NCBI RefSeq assembly: GCF_001548375.1
Contig: NZ_AP017295.1
Span: 3,754,501 to 3,818,500 of the forward strand
Length of the DNA stretch: 64,000 nt
Source of the DNA: Nostoc sp. NIES-3756
GTDB lineage: Bacteria; Cyanobacteriota; Cyanobacteriia; Cyanobacteriales; Nostocaceae
Reading direction: 5' to 3'
A program made the position numbers and the translations under genes. Of the stretch, positions 9,530 to 19,515 are shown piece by piece (the stretch's first letter is position 1; each line of letters opens with the position of its first letter). A model generated the notes under the pieces. It had not been told where the DNA came from and made no database searches. It saw only the letters and a list, made by a program, of their open reading frames with translations.

Positions 9530-9660
9530 GGTTCTCCTTCCCTACGGGACGCTCCGCGTTGGCGTAGCCTCTCGCAGAGAACGGAGACGCTAACGCGTAG
9601 CTTGCTTTGCTACGCAACGCTACCGCGAACTACATAGTGGTACGACTGCGCGGAAATCGA
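9530..9660. repeat. Palindromic dispersed repeat cluster
   Basis: A GC-rich patch made of short inverted words (GACGCTCCGCGTTGGCGTAG, CTCTCGCAGAGA, AACGCGTAGCTTGC, TTGCTACGCAACGCTACCGC). Similar words appear elsewhere here, for example inside the mannosidase gene near 27670. Such hyper-palindromic repeats are common between Nostoc genes. It sits between two convergent genes. Confidence 0.6.
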
Positions 9661-9781
9661 GCGGAGTCGAGATTCACCAACCAAGTAGGAAGCAGGGGAG
9701 CAGAGGAGAAAATAATTACTCAACACTCCTCACTCAGCACGGGCTAAACGCCCCGCTTCCACTAATAGCACTTCCTACTCC

Positions 9782-10759
9782 CTAAACTGAATGGGATTGA
9801 AGAAAAGTTTCCACTTCCGCAACTGTGGGTTGAGAAGCGATCGCACCTGGTTTAATGGTAGTCAGCGCTCCTACAGCACTTGCATAGGTAACAATGGTTT
9901 TTGCCGTCTGTGCATAGTTCAAGCTGTGAATACCATGTTTACTTAGTTGGTGGATAAATCCTGCAAGAAAGCTATCGCCTGCGCCAGTTGTATCTACTAC
10001 AGAGACAGTAAAAGCGGGGATTTTTCCTTCATTCTCACCTAAACAATAGGCACAACCATTTTCCCCATCAGTTACCAATACTCCTTCAATTGAGCCGAGA
10101 CGGTAAGTAATAGCACCTGGGTCTGCTGTATCAAATAACCATTCTGCTTCTTCCTTGGCTAGTTTGAGAAAATCGACACGCTTGAAAGTTTCCTGAATTT
10201 TTTGTCGAGCAATATTCTCATCTTGCCAAAACACAGGCCGCCAGTTGACATCCAGCACAATCTTCAAGTCATACTGTTCAGCAAGTTCTAAGGCGCGGTG
10301 AATTGCTTTTTCACTCTCCGGATAGGCTAATTCCAGAGTACCTAAGATGAGGAAATCCGCATCTTGAAACAGCGACTCTGGTAATTCCTTGGCTTGTAAA
10401 CGAGTATCGGCAAATTCAGAGGTATCATACTCACCGAAACCAGCAAAAGTGCGATCGCCTGCTTCATCCCGCACCACATAAACTTGCCTTGTTGGTGCAG
10501 TAGGATGACGCTGTACACCCGTTGTATCTACACCTACCTCTTGTAATAACGCCAGCAGCGCATTTCCCGGCTCATCTTCACCAACAGCACCAATAAATCC
10601 GGTTGGGGTTCCCAATTTCACCAAAGCACAAGCCACATTTGCTGGTGCGCCTCCTGGGTAGGGTGTCCAAGACTTCACCTCCTCCAGCTTTAACCCTAAT
10701 TGATCAGCTAAACAATCAAATAGAACTTCGCCGAGGCACAAAACACGGGGATTACTCAT
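9782..10759 (-). CDS. PfkB-family sugar kinase, probably fructokinase
   Basis: A 325-residue ribokinase/PfkB-family enzyme that phosphorylates a sugar with ATP. The N-terminal substrate motif GGAPANVACALVKLG (about residues 37-51) and the C-terminal PfkB signature DTTGAGDSFLAGF, with the catalytic Asp of GAGD, are intact. The N-terminus VLCLGEVLFDCLADQ is typical of fructokinases. Fructose is the most likely substrate, but other sugars are possible. It is a single gene converging with the kinase gene to its left; no sucrose genes are adjacent. Confidence 0.87.
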   Translation of the reverse strand: MSNPRVLCLGEVLFDCLADQLGLKLEEVKSWTPYPGGAPANVACALVKLGTPTGFIGAVGEDEPGNALLALLQEVGVDTTGVQRHPTAPTRQVYVVRDEAGDRTFAGFGEYDTSEFADTRLQAKELPESLFQDADFLILGTLELAYPESEKAIHRALELAEQYDLKIVLDVNWRPVFWQDENIARQKIQETFKRVDFLKLAKEEAEWLFDTADPGAITYRLGSIEGVLVTDGENGCAYCLGENEGKIPAFTVSVVDTTGAGDSFLAGFIHQLSKHGIHSLNYAQTAKTIVTYASAVGALTTIKPGAIASQPTVAEVETFLQSHSV

Positions 10760-11059
10760 CGCATTTTAATTTTTCACGGGGATTGCTCATCTCATTTTAG
10801 ATTTTTAGCTTTAAATTAGAAATCTTTTATCAATTCAAAATTTAAAAACCTAGATATTACCAGTCTTTAAAAATACATAATATAACTTTATATAAAATCA
10901 TAATAGATGTATTTCCATTAAGTATTAGTGCAGAATATCGAAAACTCCAGCACAATAAAATTACAAGATTTCTCTCACATTTCAGTGACTAACAACTCAG
11001 AAAATTGTTTTTAGGGTGGTGTGGTTAGTGTTAACCCACAAACATTGAGAGGTGTCATT

Positions 11060-11608
11060 ATGGATGCCAATAAACTCCTAGATTTATATGCAATAGGAGA
11101 GAGAAAATTTCATAGAGCCAATCTGCATCAAGCTAACCTTTGTGCCGTTGATTTAAGTGGTGCAAACTTTGCCGAAGCTGATTTAAGTGGAGCTAACCTT
11201 AGTCAAACAAATTTGAGTGGTTGTAATCTTAGCCGTGCTAACTTAACTGATGCAGACTTAAGTGGAGCTAATTTGGGTGGTGCAAACTTAAGTGAAGTAA
11301 ACTTTATCGGTGCAGACTTAATTAGAGCTAATCTGAAAGAAAGTAATCTCACTCGGGCAGATTTAAGGACTGCTATCTTAATTCTGACAAATCTATCTAA
11401 TGCCAATCTTAGTGAAGCAGAAATGAGTGGTGCTGATTTGAGTGGTGCTAACCTCAACGGTGCAAATTTGATTGGTAGCAATGTGATGGAAGCAGAATTG
11501 AAAGGTGCTAATTTCTTAGGAGCTACGATTACAGAACAAGAAATTACTGGTAGAGTCTTGCGTTTAGGTATCTCCCACAGGTGGGTAACATGGGCTGGTT
11601 GCCATTAA
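11060..11608 (+). CDS. Pentapeptide-repeat protein
   Basis: About 25 consecutive pentapeptides of the A(D/N)Lxx type (for example GANLS, EADLS, GANLN) should fold as a right-handed quadrilateral beta helix. Cyanobacteria encode many such proteins of mostly unknown role. I start at the ATG at 11060, preceded by GAGAGGTG, since it gives MDANKLLDLYAIGERKF, the common start of this family; an upstream GTG at 11021 would add 13 residues without support. The repeats have no signal peptide, so a cytosolic location is expected. A last non-repeat tail (residues 165-182) ends in RWVTWAGCH. Confidence 0.88.
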   Translation: MDANKLLDLYAIGERKFHRANLHQANLCAVDLSGANFAEADLSGANLSQTNLSGCNLSRANLTDADLSGANLGGANLSEVNFIGADLIRANLKESNLTRADLRTAILILTNLSNANLSEAEMSGADLSGANLNGANLIGSNVMEAELKGANFLGATITEQEITGRVLRLGISHRWVTWAGCH

Positions 11609-11609
11609 A

Positions 11610-11660
11610 ACAGTGAACAGTGGACAGTTGTCAGTTCACTGTTCACTGTCCACTGAAGCA
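11610..11660. repeat. Inverted heptad repeat between convergent genes
   Basis: The words CAGTGAACAGTGGACAG and CTGTTCACTGTCCACTG form an imperfect inverted repeat of STRR-type units. It may serve as a terminator-like structure for both flanking genes. Confidence 0.5.
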
Positions 11661-11663
11661 ATT

Positions 11664-12014
11664 TTAATACACCAAAGGAGTTACATTGCGCATCTGGCGT
11701 AAAGAGTTAATACAAGCTGGACAGTCACAACCAAATAATTGAATAGCTACATCGCTTTCTGCTTCATTAAACTCCAACATAGGAGCATCTTCTTGAGAAA
11801 ACTCCACTTCCTGTTGATAGTTAGGCACTTGAGCTAAAACAGAAGCTTTCATACAGACTAATCCTACTTTATGTTTATTTCTGATACAGGTTAGCTTGTC
11901 TGTGTTTTTGACTTCTGGTTCAAGTGCCTGTGCTTGCTTGACCATAACGGTCATAGATAGAATTGAGGCTATTAAAACGGGGCTAGAAATTAAGGCTAAG
12001 ATAAATCTGTTCAT
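11664..12014 (-). CDS. Small exported protein of unknown function
   Basis: A 116-residue protein with a clear N-terminal signal peptide (MNRFILALISSPVLIASI, cleavage likely after QAQA near residue 30). The mature part has cysteines in CIRNKHKVGLVC and in a compact GCDCPACINSLRQ motif that could bind metal or form disulfides. I do not recognise the family. Downstream of it lies a pentapeptide gene in the opposite direction; its promoter must lie within 12015-12370. Confidence 0.7.
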   Translation of the reverse strand: MNRFILALISSPVLIASILSMTVMVKQAQALEPEVKNTDKLTCIRNKHKVGLVCMKASVLAQVPNYQQEVEFSQEDAPMLEFNEAESDVAIQLFGCDCPACINSLRQMRNVTPLVY

Positions 12015-12808
12015 GGGTTTCCTTGGAAATAAATTCTGACAACTCAGAATAATCCGATTAAATCCTACACTGATACTGATTGTCTATCAGGAGATTATGT
12101 TGCCTAATCAGCACTTAATTTTGGGATAGGGTAGGGAAATGTGCAAGGGTATCGTTACTTATTTATCAGTTATATACGTAAATATATGTATATTTAGCAC
12201 ATCATTTTAGCGATCGCTATCAAGAAACTATGGTTAGCCCAACTGCGCTACACCAACAACAGGAAATAATTAAAATTGATATGTTTACTATTTTGGACAA
12301 TAAAAAATGCCTGCAAATGCAGACATTGATGAGGCTTTCTGTCACTGTAATCGGCTACAATCATGTTTGAACCATGATGCTTTCATTTTGGCTTATACCC
12401 ATTAATAAATCAATCCTAATTACTAACTGTTTTAGACATAAATCTTGGAATTATATCCTCATAATTGAAGCATTTACAGTATTTAATTATGGAAAATCAG
12501 TATTATTAATAGCGTTAAAACAATCATTTATAAAAATAAAACTCAATCTAACTATTTTCTTTAAAAACCAATTTTTTCATTATTTATATAGACATAAAGG
12601 CTAGATTTAGGTCTACATAAACTTGTTCATTAATATAATTTTTCCAGTATAAAAGTAGAGGTGGTCAGGTTAACAGCCCCAGAAATTCCCAGTTCTGGGG
12701 TTTTACTTTATTCAAAAAAACAGAAACACCTATTGGTAAACTGATAATATTCGTGGCGACTGGTAATTGATAATTACCTAAATCTACAAAAAACATAATT
12801 TAACTAGT
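12015..12808. other. Long intergenic region with an orphan terminator
   Basis: AT-rich DNA without a convincing gene. An open frame at 12374-12604 has poor composition and no ribosome binding site. A terminator-like hairpin at 12677-12705 has no annotated gene before it, which leaves room for a small RNA or short transcript on the plus strand. Confidence 0.5.
12677..12705 (+). terminator. Terminator-like hairpin without an upstream gene
   Basis: CCCCAGAA and TTCTGGGG pair around an eight-base loop, followed by TTTTACTTTA. The T-tract is on the plus strand, whereas the nearest gene (cbiG-cobJ) is on the minus strand, so the hairpin does not end that gene. Confidence 0.55.
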
Positions 12809-14539
12809 CTATTTATAGCGACGGGGCGTATAAACAGAGATACTACCATCACTACGCCTAATTGTCCGAGTTTGTGTAGAACCAACAATTATAACAGTGC
12901 GCATATCCGCGCTATCTGCTGCTAGCTGATCAAGAGTAATTACTTTAACAGTTTGTCCTGGTCTCCCAACATTTCTTGCCAACACTACCGGAGTCGTAGG
13001 TTTTCTATATTGCAACAATATATTTCTAGCTTCTGTTAATTGCCAAGTGCGCTCACGAGAAACAGGATTGTAAAAAGCAATCACAAAATCCGCTTGGGCT
13101 GCGGCTGCAATGCGTTGTTCAATAATTGACCAAGGCTTTAAGATGTCAGATAAGGAAATTGCACAAAAATCATGTCCCAAGGGTGCGCCAATAGTAGCAG
13201 ATGCGGCCTGCATAGCAGAAATTCCTGGTGCAACATGAATATCGATACTATCCCATTCTGGTTTATGGTGATAATCAAGGACTTCAAAGACAGCCGCCGC
13301 CATTGCATAGATCCCAGGATCACCAGAAGAAACTACAACAACATATCGCCCAGTAGCAGCTAAATCAAGCGCCATTGTCGCCCGAGCAATTTCTTCACGG
13401 TTGTCTGACTCATGACGTTGCTTACCATCAGCTAGAGAACCAACTAAATCTAAATAGGTTTTGTAACCTACTAAGTCTGTGGCTGAGGTGAGTATTTCCT
13501 TGACTTCAGGCGACATCCACTGTAGACCTCCAGGGCCAGTACCAATAATCGCTAACCTTCCCCGTGGCTGACCGATGGTGTTGGGGTCGATGGGTTGGGG
13601 GGAGATGGCTGCAATATGAGATGGGGAGGATGAGGGAGAGGGGAGAGAGATTAGTTGACCTTGTGTAGCGGTTAGGGCTATGGCTTCAGGGAGGGTATAA
13701 CCTTCGGTGATTAAGGGTTCTAGTTGACTGGGGGTGAAAAAGCGGGTAGGTACGCCGTAGGTATCGGCTATGTTATGAATTGCTGGACTAGCGGCGATGC
13801 TGAGGGGTGCAAATACTGCGGCGATAGATGCGGGTGCGAGTTGTGCTTGGGCGAGTAGCTGCTGTATTGAGTCTAGAGTAACATTAGGGTCGGTGATGGC
13901 GATCGCTACAGTTTGCGGATGATACACCAAACAATTTGCGGAAGGCGTGACTAAGCGTTCTGTCACCTGAATTGTTAATTCTCCCTCAGAGTCAATAGGT
14001 AACTGACTATCACTTAACCAAGGCGCAGTTCCCAACAACTTCACCCGCGCCCCCGCTAACAAATCTGAGATAAACTTCTTAGCATCGTCTGGGTTGGCTA
14101 AATAATATCCAGGGGGAGGCGATAACAATGCAGTGCGGAAACGGATATCACCCGTTGTTGTAATGGCTGGTTTAACTTCCAGTACCTCAGCAATACGTCG
14201 CGCCAAATCATTCACCCCATTGAGTCCACCCAACAGAGGCACAACCACACTACCATCTTCCGCCACAGCCAATACTGGCGGTTCTTGGCGCTTATCGCTA
14301 ATCAGAGGTGCTAGCGTTCTAATCAGAATACCAGCAGCACAGATACCAATTATCGGCGTTCCCCCAGTAAATAACTCTCGCAGGGTGTCACCAAAATTCG
14401 TAAAGCTAACATCCACCTTAGAAGTGCGTCCTGCTAAACCGTACAGTTTCGCCCCTGGTAAGACAGTGATAATCTTCCGGGCTAGTGCTACGCTATTTTG
14501 ACCTAATACTACAACAGCAGGTGCAACCTTCATCATCAT
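12809..14539 (-). CDS. cobJ: CbiG-CobJ fusion: cobalt-precorrin hydrolase / precorrin-3B C17-methyltransferase
   Basis: A 576-residue fusion for corrin ring synthesis. The N-terminal half (about 1-290) matches CbiG, which opens the lactone of cobalt-precorrin-5A. The C-terminal half (about 328-576) is a CobJ/CbiH SAM methyltransferase that contracts the ring at C17: GRLAIIGTGPGGLQWMSPEV, the SSGDPGIYAMA loop, and GHDFCAISLSDILKPW. The linker (about residues 297-325) is Ser/Pro-rich and matches intergenic repeat DNA. The start has three consecutive Met codons. It is a single gene here, but works with cobA and cbiX at 31.0-32.5 kb in the same pathway. No cobalamin riboswitch was recognised upstream. 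Confidence 0.9.
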   Translation of the reverse strand: MMMKVAPAVVVLGQNSVALARKIITVLPGAKLYGLAGRTSKVDVSFTNFGDTLRELFTGGTPIIGICAAGILIRTLAPLISDKRQEPPVLAVAEDGSVVVPLLGGLNGVNDLARRIAEVLEVKPAITTTGDIRFRTALLSPPPGYYLANPDDAKKFISDLLAGARVKLLGTAPWLSDSQLPIDSEGELTIQVTERLVTPSANCLVYHPQTVAIAITDPNVTLDSIQQLLAQAQLAPASIAAVFAPLSIAASPAIHNIADTYGVPTRFFTPSQLEPLITEGYTLPEAIALTATQGQLISLPSPSSSPSHIAAISPQPIDPNTIGQPRGRLAIIGTGPGGLQWMSPEVKEILTSATDLVGYKTYLDLVGSLADGKQRHESDNREEIARATMALDLAATGRYVVVVSSGDPGIYAMAAAVFEVLDYHHKPEWDSIDIHVAPGISAMQAASATIGAPLGHDFCAISLSDILKPWSIIEQRIAAAAQADFVIAFYNPVSRERTWQLTEARNILLQYRKPTTPVVLARNVGRPGQTVKVITLDQLAADSADMRTVIIVGSTQTRTIRRSDGSISVYTPRRYK

Positions 14540-14687
14540 GATAGTTTTGAGACTTGATATTCCATCTTCATTTACAGTTATCCAAGTAATCTTAAATGGG
14601 CTTTGAGCCTATATTTCAACTATTCGGATATAATAACTAGTCCCTGAAACCCTCATAATTAATGAGTTTCAGGGATTGTTTGTATAA

Positions 14688-14761
14688 CGGGACTGGCGGG
14701 ACTCGAACCCTCGACCTACCGCTTAGGAGGCGGTCGCTCTATCCAACTGAGCTACAGCCCC
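14688..14761 (-). tRNA. tRNA-Arg (CCT anticodon)
   Basis: Read on the minus strand, a seven-pair acceptor stem GGGGCTG/CAGTCCC, a D-loop with AGTTGGA, an anticodon stem with CCT in the loop and a GGTTCGAGTCC T arm are all present. The anticodon CCT reads AGG (arginine). No CCA is encoded. Confidence 0.95.
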
Positions 14762-14794
14762 AGCTACGAAGCATATACAATGATAGCAGTAGTT

Positions 14795-15913
<1,119 letters not shown>

Positions 15914-16036
15914 TTATCGATTGATCAAAAAATCGGGAATCTGTTGATTATCAATGATTTTAGAGATTTTATCTCAAAAAACCTCATGAGAGTTTAGTTA
16001 ATATGTAGTTATTAGTTATATTTTTTAGTGTGTGCG

Positions 16037-16648
16037 ATGTCTAACGACAAGCCGCGAGATGGTTTACAACTGGATATCAATCATGCTTATGAGATTCTGG
16101 GTTTAAAGCCTGGTGCATCGCAGGTAGAAGTAAAGCAAGCTTACCGCAAGTTGGTTAAAACTTGGCATCCTGATCGCTTTGTTGATCAGCAGCAAAAGCA
16201 GCAAGCTGAGGCAAAAATTAAACAAATCAACGCCGCTTACAACACGGTTAAATCAGTAACTCCAACTGTTGAGAAATCACCTTCATCTCCACCGCCACCG
16301 CCACGAAAACAGCCTGCAAAAGCATCGGTGAACCGTTGGGGTGCGGAAACATACTACAACTGGGGTGTTGAGAGTGTAGCAAAAAAGGAGTACGAGGAAG
16401 CGATCGCTTACTTTACCCAAGCCATTCGTCTCAACCCTAACTATGTTGAAGCCTACAAATATCGGGGATTAGTTTGTTCTCAATTGGGTTACGAATATCG
16501 AGCTACTGCCGACTTAAACAAGGCTGCACAGTTAGAAGGTAAAATTCCTAAAACTACTTATACTTACTCGCCTAGATATCAACCTAAGCCTAAGTCTTGG
16601 TTAGAAAGATTGTGTCAAAGAATTAAAAGATTACTAAAACTTAGATAA
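16037..16648 (+). CDS. DnaJ-domain protein with TPR repeats
   Basis: An N-terminal J domain (about residues 8-72 with YEILGLKPGASQVEVKQAYR and the HPD motif at His44) should stimulate an Hsp70. A Pro-rich linker follows, then about two TPR units (YYNWGVESVAKKEYEEAIAY and a following helix pair), then a basic tail. It is a cyanobacterial J-TPR co-chaperone-like protein with unknown client. I chose the ATG at 16037; a GTG at 16028 would add three residues. It is transcribed alone, with a hairpin-rich spacer of about 170 bases to the WD40 gene. Confidence 0.85.
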   Translation: MSNDKPRDGLQLDINHAYEILGLKPGASQVEVKQAYRKLVKTWHPDRFVDQQQKQQAEAKIKQINAAYNTVKSVTPTVEKSPSSPPPPPRKQPAKASVNRWGAETYYNWGVESVAKKEYEEAIAYFTQAIRLNPNYVEAYKYRGLVCSQLGYEYRATADLNKAAQLEGKIPKTTYTYSPRYQPKPKSWLERLCQRIKRLLKLR

Positions 16649-16817
16649 ATAGGTCACAACTAAAAAACATCAAATTATTGGTGTAACAAGACTAAAATCG
16701 TGCTTTAGATATGGGTTGGGTCAAGCGCAAAGCAACTCAATATCAATATCAGAAACTATATCTTAGTGTTAGGTTGGCGTAAGCAAACCCAACCTATAGT
16801 TCTTTATTACGATATTT

Positions 16818-17732
16818 ATGCAAGACTTAATATCTGTACGTACTCTCAAAGGTCATTCAAGTCAGGTTATGTCTGTTGTATTCAGCCATGATGGATATAC
16901 ACTGGCTAGCGGTAGTGATGACAAAACTGTGAGAATTTGGAATTTAGCTAATGAGGAGTCTGTAATCCTTAAAGGACATGGAGAATCATCTTGGTCTGGA
17001 GGAATTAACTCTGTAGCTTTCAGCTGCAATGGTAAGACCTTAGCTAGTGCTAGTGATGACAAAACTATTAAATTATGGGATGTAATTACAGGAAAAGAAA
17101 TATGTACTCTAAAAGGACATGAAGAAAAAATTTATTGTGTCGCTTTTAGTCCAGATGGAAAAACTTTAGCTAGCGGTAGCGAGGATAAAAGCATCAAACT
17201 TTGGTCGCTAGAAACAGGGCAAGAAATATATTCTCTTAAAGGACATTCAGATAGTGTTTTATCTATAGCTTTTAGTCCAGATGGACAGGTTCTAGCTAGC
17301 GGTGGTGCTGGTAATGACAAAAAAATTCAAATTTGGTATCTATCTCAAAATAAAGTTCAGACTATCACTGGGCATTCTGAGTGGTTTGGAGGGATTAGTT
17401 CTCTTGCATTCAGTCCAGATGGGAAGATTTTAGTTAGTGGTAGTTGGGACAAGACAATTAAATTATGGGAGTGGAACAAAGGTCAAGAAATCAGCACTCT
17501 GATAGGGCATTCCGATCAAGTTTGCTGTGTTGCTTTCCACCCAACTGGTAAAATTTTAGCTAGTGGCAGTAAAGATAAAACTGTTAAGTTTTGGCAAATA
17601 GATACTAAAAGTTTAATACACAGCGTTGCAGCCCATGAAAATTCAGTTTATTCTGTGGCTTTTAGCCCGGATGGAAAAACTTTAGCTAGCGGTAGCGCAG
17701 ATAAAAGTATTACTTTGTTACCTTGTCCTTAA
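16818..17732 (+). CDS. WD40-repeat protein, 304 aa
   Basis: Seven WD40 units make a single beta propeller. Units end in phrases such as SGSDDKTVRIWN, SASDDKTIKLWD, SGSEDKSIKLWS and SGSWDKTIKLWE, and begin with LKGH-type motifs. The repeats begin at residue 8 and leave no room for another domain, so it is a stand-alone protein-binding scaffold rather than part of a kinase or protease. Such proteins are common in filamentous cyanobacteria. The ATG is near a spacer of repeat DNA. The function is unknown. Confidence 0.9.
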   Translation: MQDLISVRTLKGHSSQVMSVVFSHDGYTLASGSDDKTVRIWNLANEESVILKGHGESSWSGGINSVAFSCNGKTLASASDDKTIKLWDVITGKEICTLKGHEEKIYCVAFSPDGKTLASGSEDKSIKLWSLETGQEIYSLKGHSDSVLSIAFSPDGQVLASGGAGNDKKIQIWYLSQNKVQTITGHSEWFGGISSLAFSPDGKILVSGSWDKTIKLWEWNKGQEISTLIGHSDQVCCVAFHPTGKILASGSKDKTVKFWQIDTKSLIHSVAAHENSVYSVAFSPDGKTLASGSADKSITLLPCP

Positions 17733-18117
17733 ATCTAAATCATCAACTAAGCAAGTAAGCATTTAGTAACTGCACTAAAAATTTTAGAAGTAGGGTCTGT
17801 TGTTGCATAGCGCCAGCACTAAATCGATATCCTAGTCGGTGCGTTAGCCTACGGCATAACACACCCTACGTTTTACTAATCAATAAAATTTAGAGAATGT
17901 GTAATGATTTCTCAAAGATTATTTTAAATAAGCGTAAAAATAAGCATATATTCATTCTTTCGATGTATCTAGCTTTTGTCTGAAGATAGATCCGTTATTA
18001 AAAACATAAAAGTTATTCTGATAAATATTCAAATCAAAAACTAACATCAAGTAAAATTTTTGTTTTTACAAAACTTTATCTTGCCAACATTTGCAGTGAG
18101 GAAGGAAACTAACAATT
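17733..18117. other. Intergenic region with a dispersed repeat
   Basis: A repeat of the type GTGCGTTAGCCTACGGCATAA, followed by ACACACCCTACG, lies at about 17840-17872; related hairpin elements are scattered in Nostoc genomes. The rest is AT-rich, and likely holds the promoter for the gene at 18118. The ATG there is preceded by GAGGAAGGAAACTAAC, a good ribosome binding site. Confidence 0.5.
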
Positions 18118-18774
18118 ATGACTAATCCTAATGAACGCGAACCTTATAACAGAGAAGTCAATCGAGAATCTTATACCGATAGTAATGGTAATACTCAAAC
18201 TCACATAACAAGAACTACAGAAACATCAAATAATCGATACGCTAATGGTTATGTCGATGGTCGCCGTCTTGAACAAAACTATCAGGCTGACCGTGATAAC
18301 GAAAATACAGCTACTGGATTAATTTTTGGTATTGTGTTGACTTCCTTGGTGGGTTTGATTGCTGGCGCATTTTGGTATTTTAATCAAAACAACGCGACCG
18401 TTGATAGTACTACACCTGTAGAGACTCCTTTACCTGCTGCTACAGCGAGTCCTAGCATATCGCCTCAACCACAACAAACAACCATCATCGAAAGAACTAG
18501 AGAAGTACCTGTTGTTGTTCCCCAACAGCAAGTTGCACCATCACCAACAAATTCTCCACCGCAGGTTAATATTACTGTTCCACCCCAGCCGTCTGTGAGA
18601 GTGACAGTACCACCCGTAGCACCTAATACTCCTGCGCCTACTCGTACCACAACTCCAAGCACGAATACACAAGCCAGTCCTTCTCCCAGCATTACAACTG
18701 AAGCCGGGGATCAGTCACCAAGTAATTCTGATAACAGTGACGATGTGAATCAAAATACTAATTCTGGGCAATAA
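18118..18774 (+). CDS. Membrane-anchored Pro/Thr-rich protein of unknown function
   Basis: A 218-residue protein. The hydrophilic N-terminus (1-60) is rich in Asn/Tyr, followed by one membrane segment (about 66-87, GLIFGIVLTSLVGLIAGAFW) and a long low-complexity C-terminus full of Pro, Thr, Ser and Gln. There is no signal peptide, so a single-pass topology with the disordered tail in the periplasm or lumen is the simplest picture. The function is unknown. A strong ribosome binding site (GGAAGG) precedes the ATG and a perfect terminator follows. Confidence 0.8.
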   Translation: MTNPNEREPYNREVNRESYTDSNGNTQTHITRTTETSNNRYANGYVDGRRLEQNYQADRDNENTATGLIFGIVLTSLVGLIAGAFWYFNQNNATVDSTTPVETPLPAATASPSISPQPQQTTIIERTREVPVVVPQQQVAPSPTNSPPQVNITVPPQPSVRVTVPPVAPNTPAPTRTTTPSTNTQASPSPSITTEAGDQSPSNSDNSDDVNQNTNSGQ

Positions 18775-18810
18775 GTATAAGCCGTCTAAATTAACAACCT
18801 AATCAGTTTC

Positions 18811-18845
18811 AAAAGAGGGAGACAGTCACGCTGTCTCCCTCTTTT
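18811..18845 (+). terminator. Strong Rho-independent terminator
   Basis: A perfect 15-bp stem AAAAGAGGGAGACAG/CTGTCTCCCTCTTTT with a TCACG loop, 37 bases after the stop at 18774. Confidence 0.9.
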
Positions 18846-18879
18846 GCATTGCTAAGTAAAAGGACTAAATTAAACTAAA

Positions 18880-19515
18880 AAAGAGGTTGCCGGGTTTCGG
18901 CTGCGCGGAAGTTGAATCTCGCGCTCGATTACCGCGTGGTCGAAACTCAACCCTCGTCTTCTCTGGGATCGAGCATTGAGCGTAGTCGAAATGCGTCTTC
19001 TAGATAATTGTGTCCACCTACTTACAACAGGTACAAGTATCAAGTTTTAAGAAAAATTTCTCAATTGTTGCAGTAAATAAATGGTGTTAAAGTTTAGTAA
19101 ACAACTATACCACTCAAAAAAAAAGGTGCTACATTAAGAGCAAGGTACAAAAAGGTTAAAAGTTCATTAAAGAAAACCTTGAAATTAGAGTCTGTACCTC
19201 CTCGCTCTAATGTTTAAATTATTCGCAATCCTAAAGTCGTTGGTCGCATCCTCAGTGAAAGTGTTTTCGCCTTGAGTGTATTGATTTTATGGAGGTGTTG
19301 AAATTACAGCCAGAAATGCCTGCCTATCGGAATCAAGGATGCACGATTTTAGAGGTATTTAGTTGCGAATATTGTCCACCTTAGTTGAGTTGTTTGATTC
19401 TGTTTTTTCCTATCTTCTCTGACGATCTTATATTTACCAAACCGCCATTAGCTGATGATATTCTTCCATCTTAGCTAGTGGCGGTTAATATTTGGGAGGA
19501 AATAGTTTAATTAAA
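18880..19515. other. Intergenic region with repeats and a possible short transcript
   Basis: The first part (18886-19000) holds a GC-rich dispersed repeat (words like CTGCGCGGAAGTTGAATC and CGAGCATTGAGCGTAGTC). Between 19080 and 19390 there is unusual AT/GC-mixed DNA with a 31-codon open frame (19289-19384) ending in CEYCPP and no ribosome binding site. A hairpin at 19440-19486 follows. It could be a small RNA or microprotein locus, but I see no proof. Confidence 0.45.
19440..19486 (-). terminator. Hairpin near the end of a metallophosphoesterase gene
   Basis: AACCGCCATTAGCT and AGCTAGTGGCGGTT pair with one wobble over a 19-base loop. The hairpin lies 30 bases beyond the stop of the minus-strand gene at 19516, so it may end that transcript. 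The T-tract is weak on both strands. Confidence 0.4.

Noticed and set aside
9399..9617. Minus-strand open frame across the repeat cluster
   Set aside because: It spans the end of the kinase gene and palindromic repeats, with no ribosome binding site.
12374..12604. Open frame of 76 codons on the plus strand
   Set aside because: Very AT-rich, unusual composition rich in Ile/Phe/Lys, no ribosome binding site and no family; probably chance.
14540..14680. Cobalamin riboswitch before the cbiG-cobJ gene
   Set aside because: The B12-box consensus and the associated stems were not found in the spacer.
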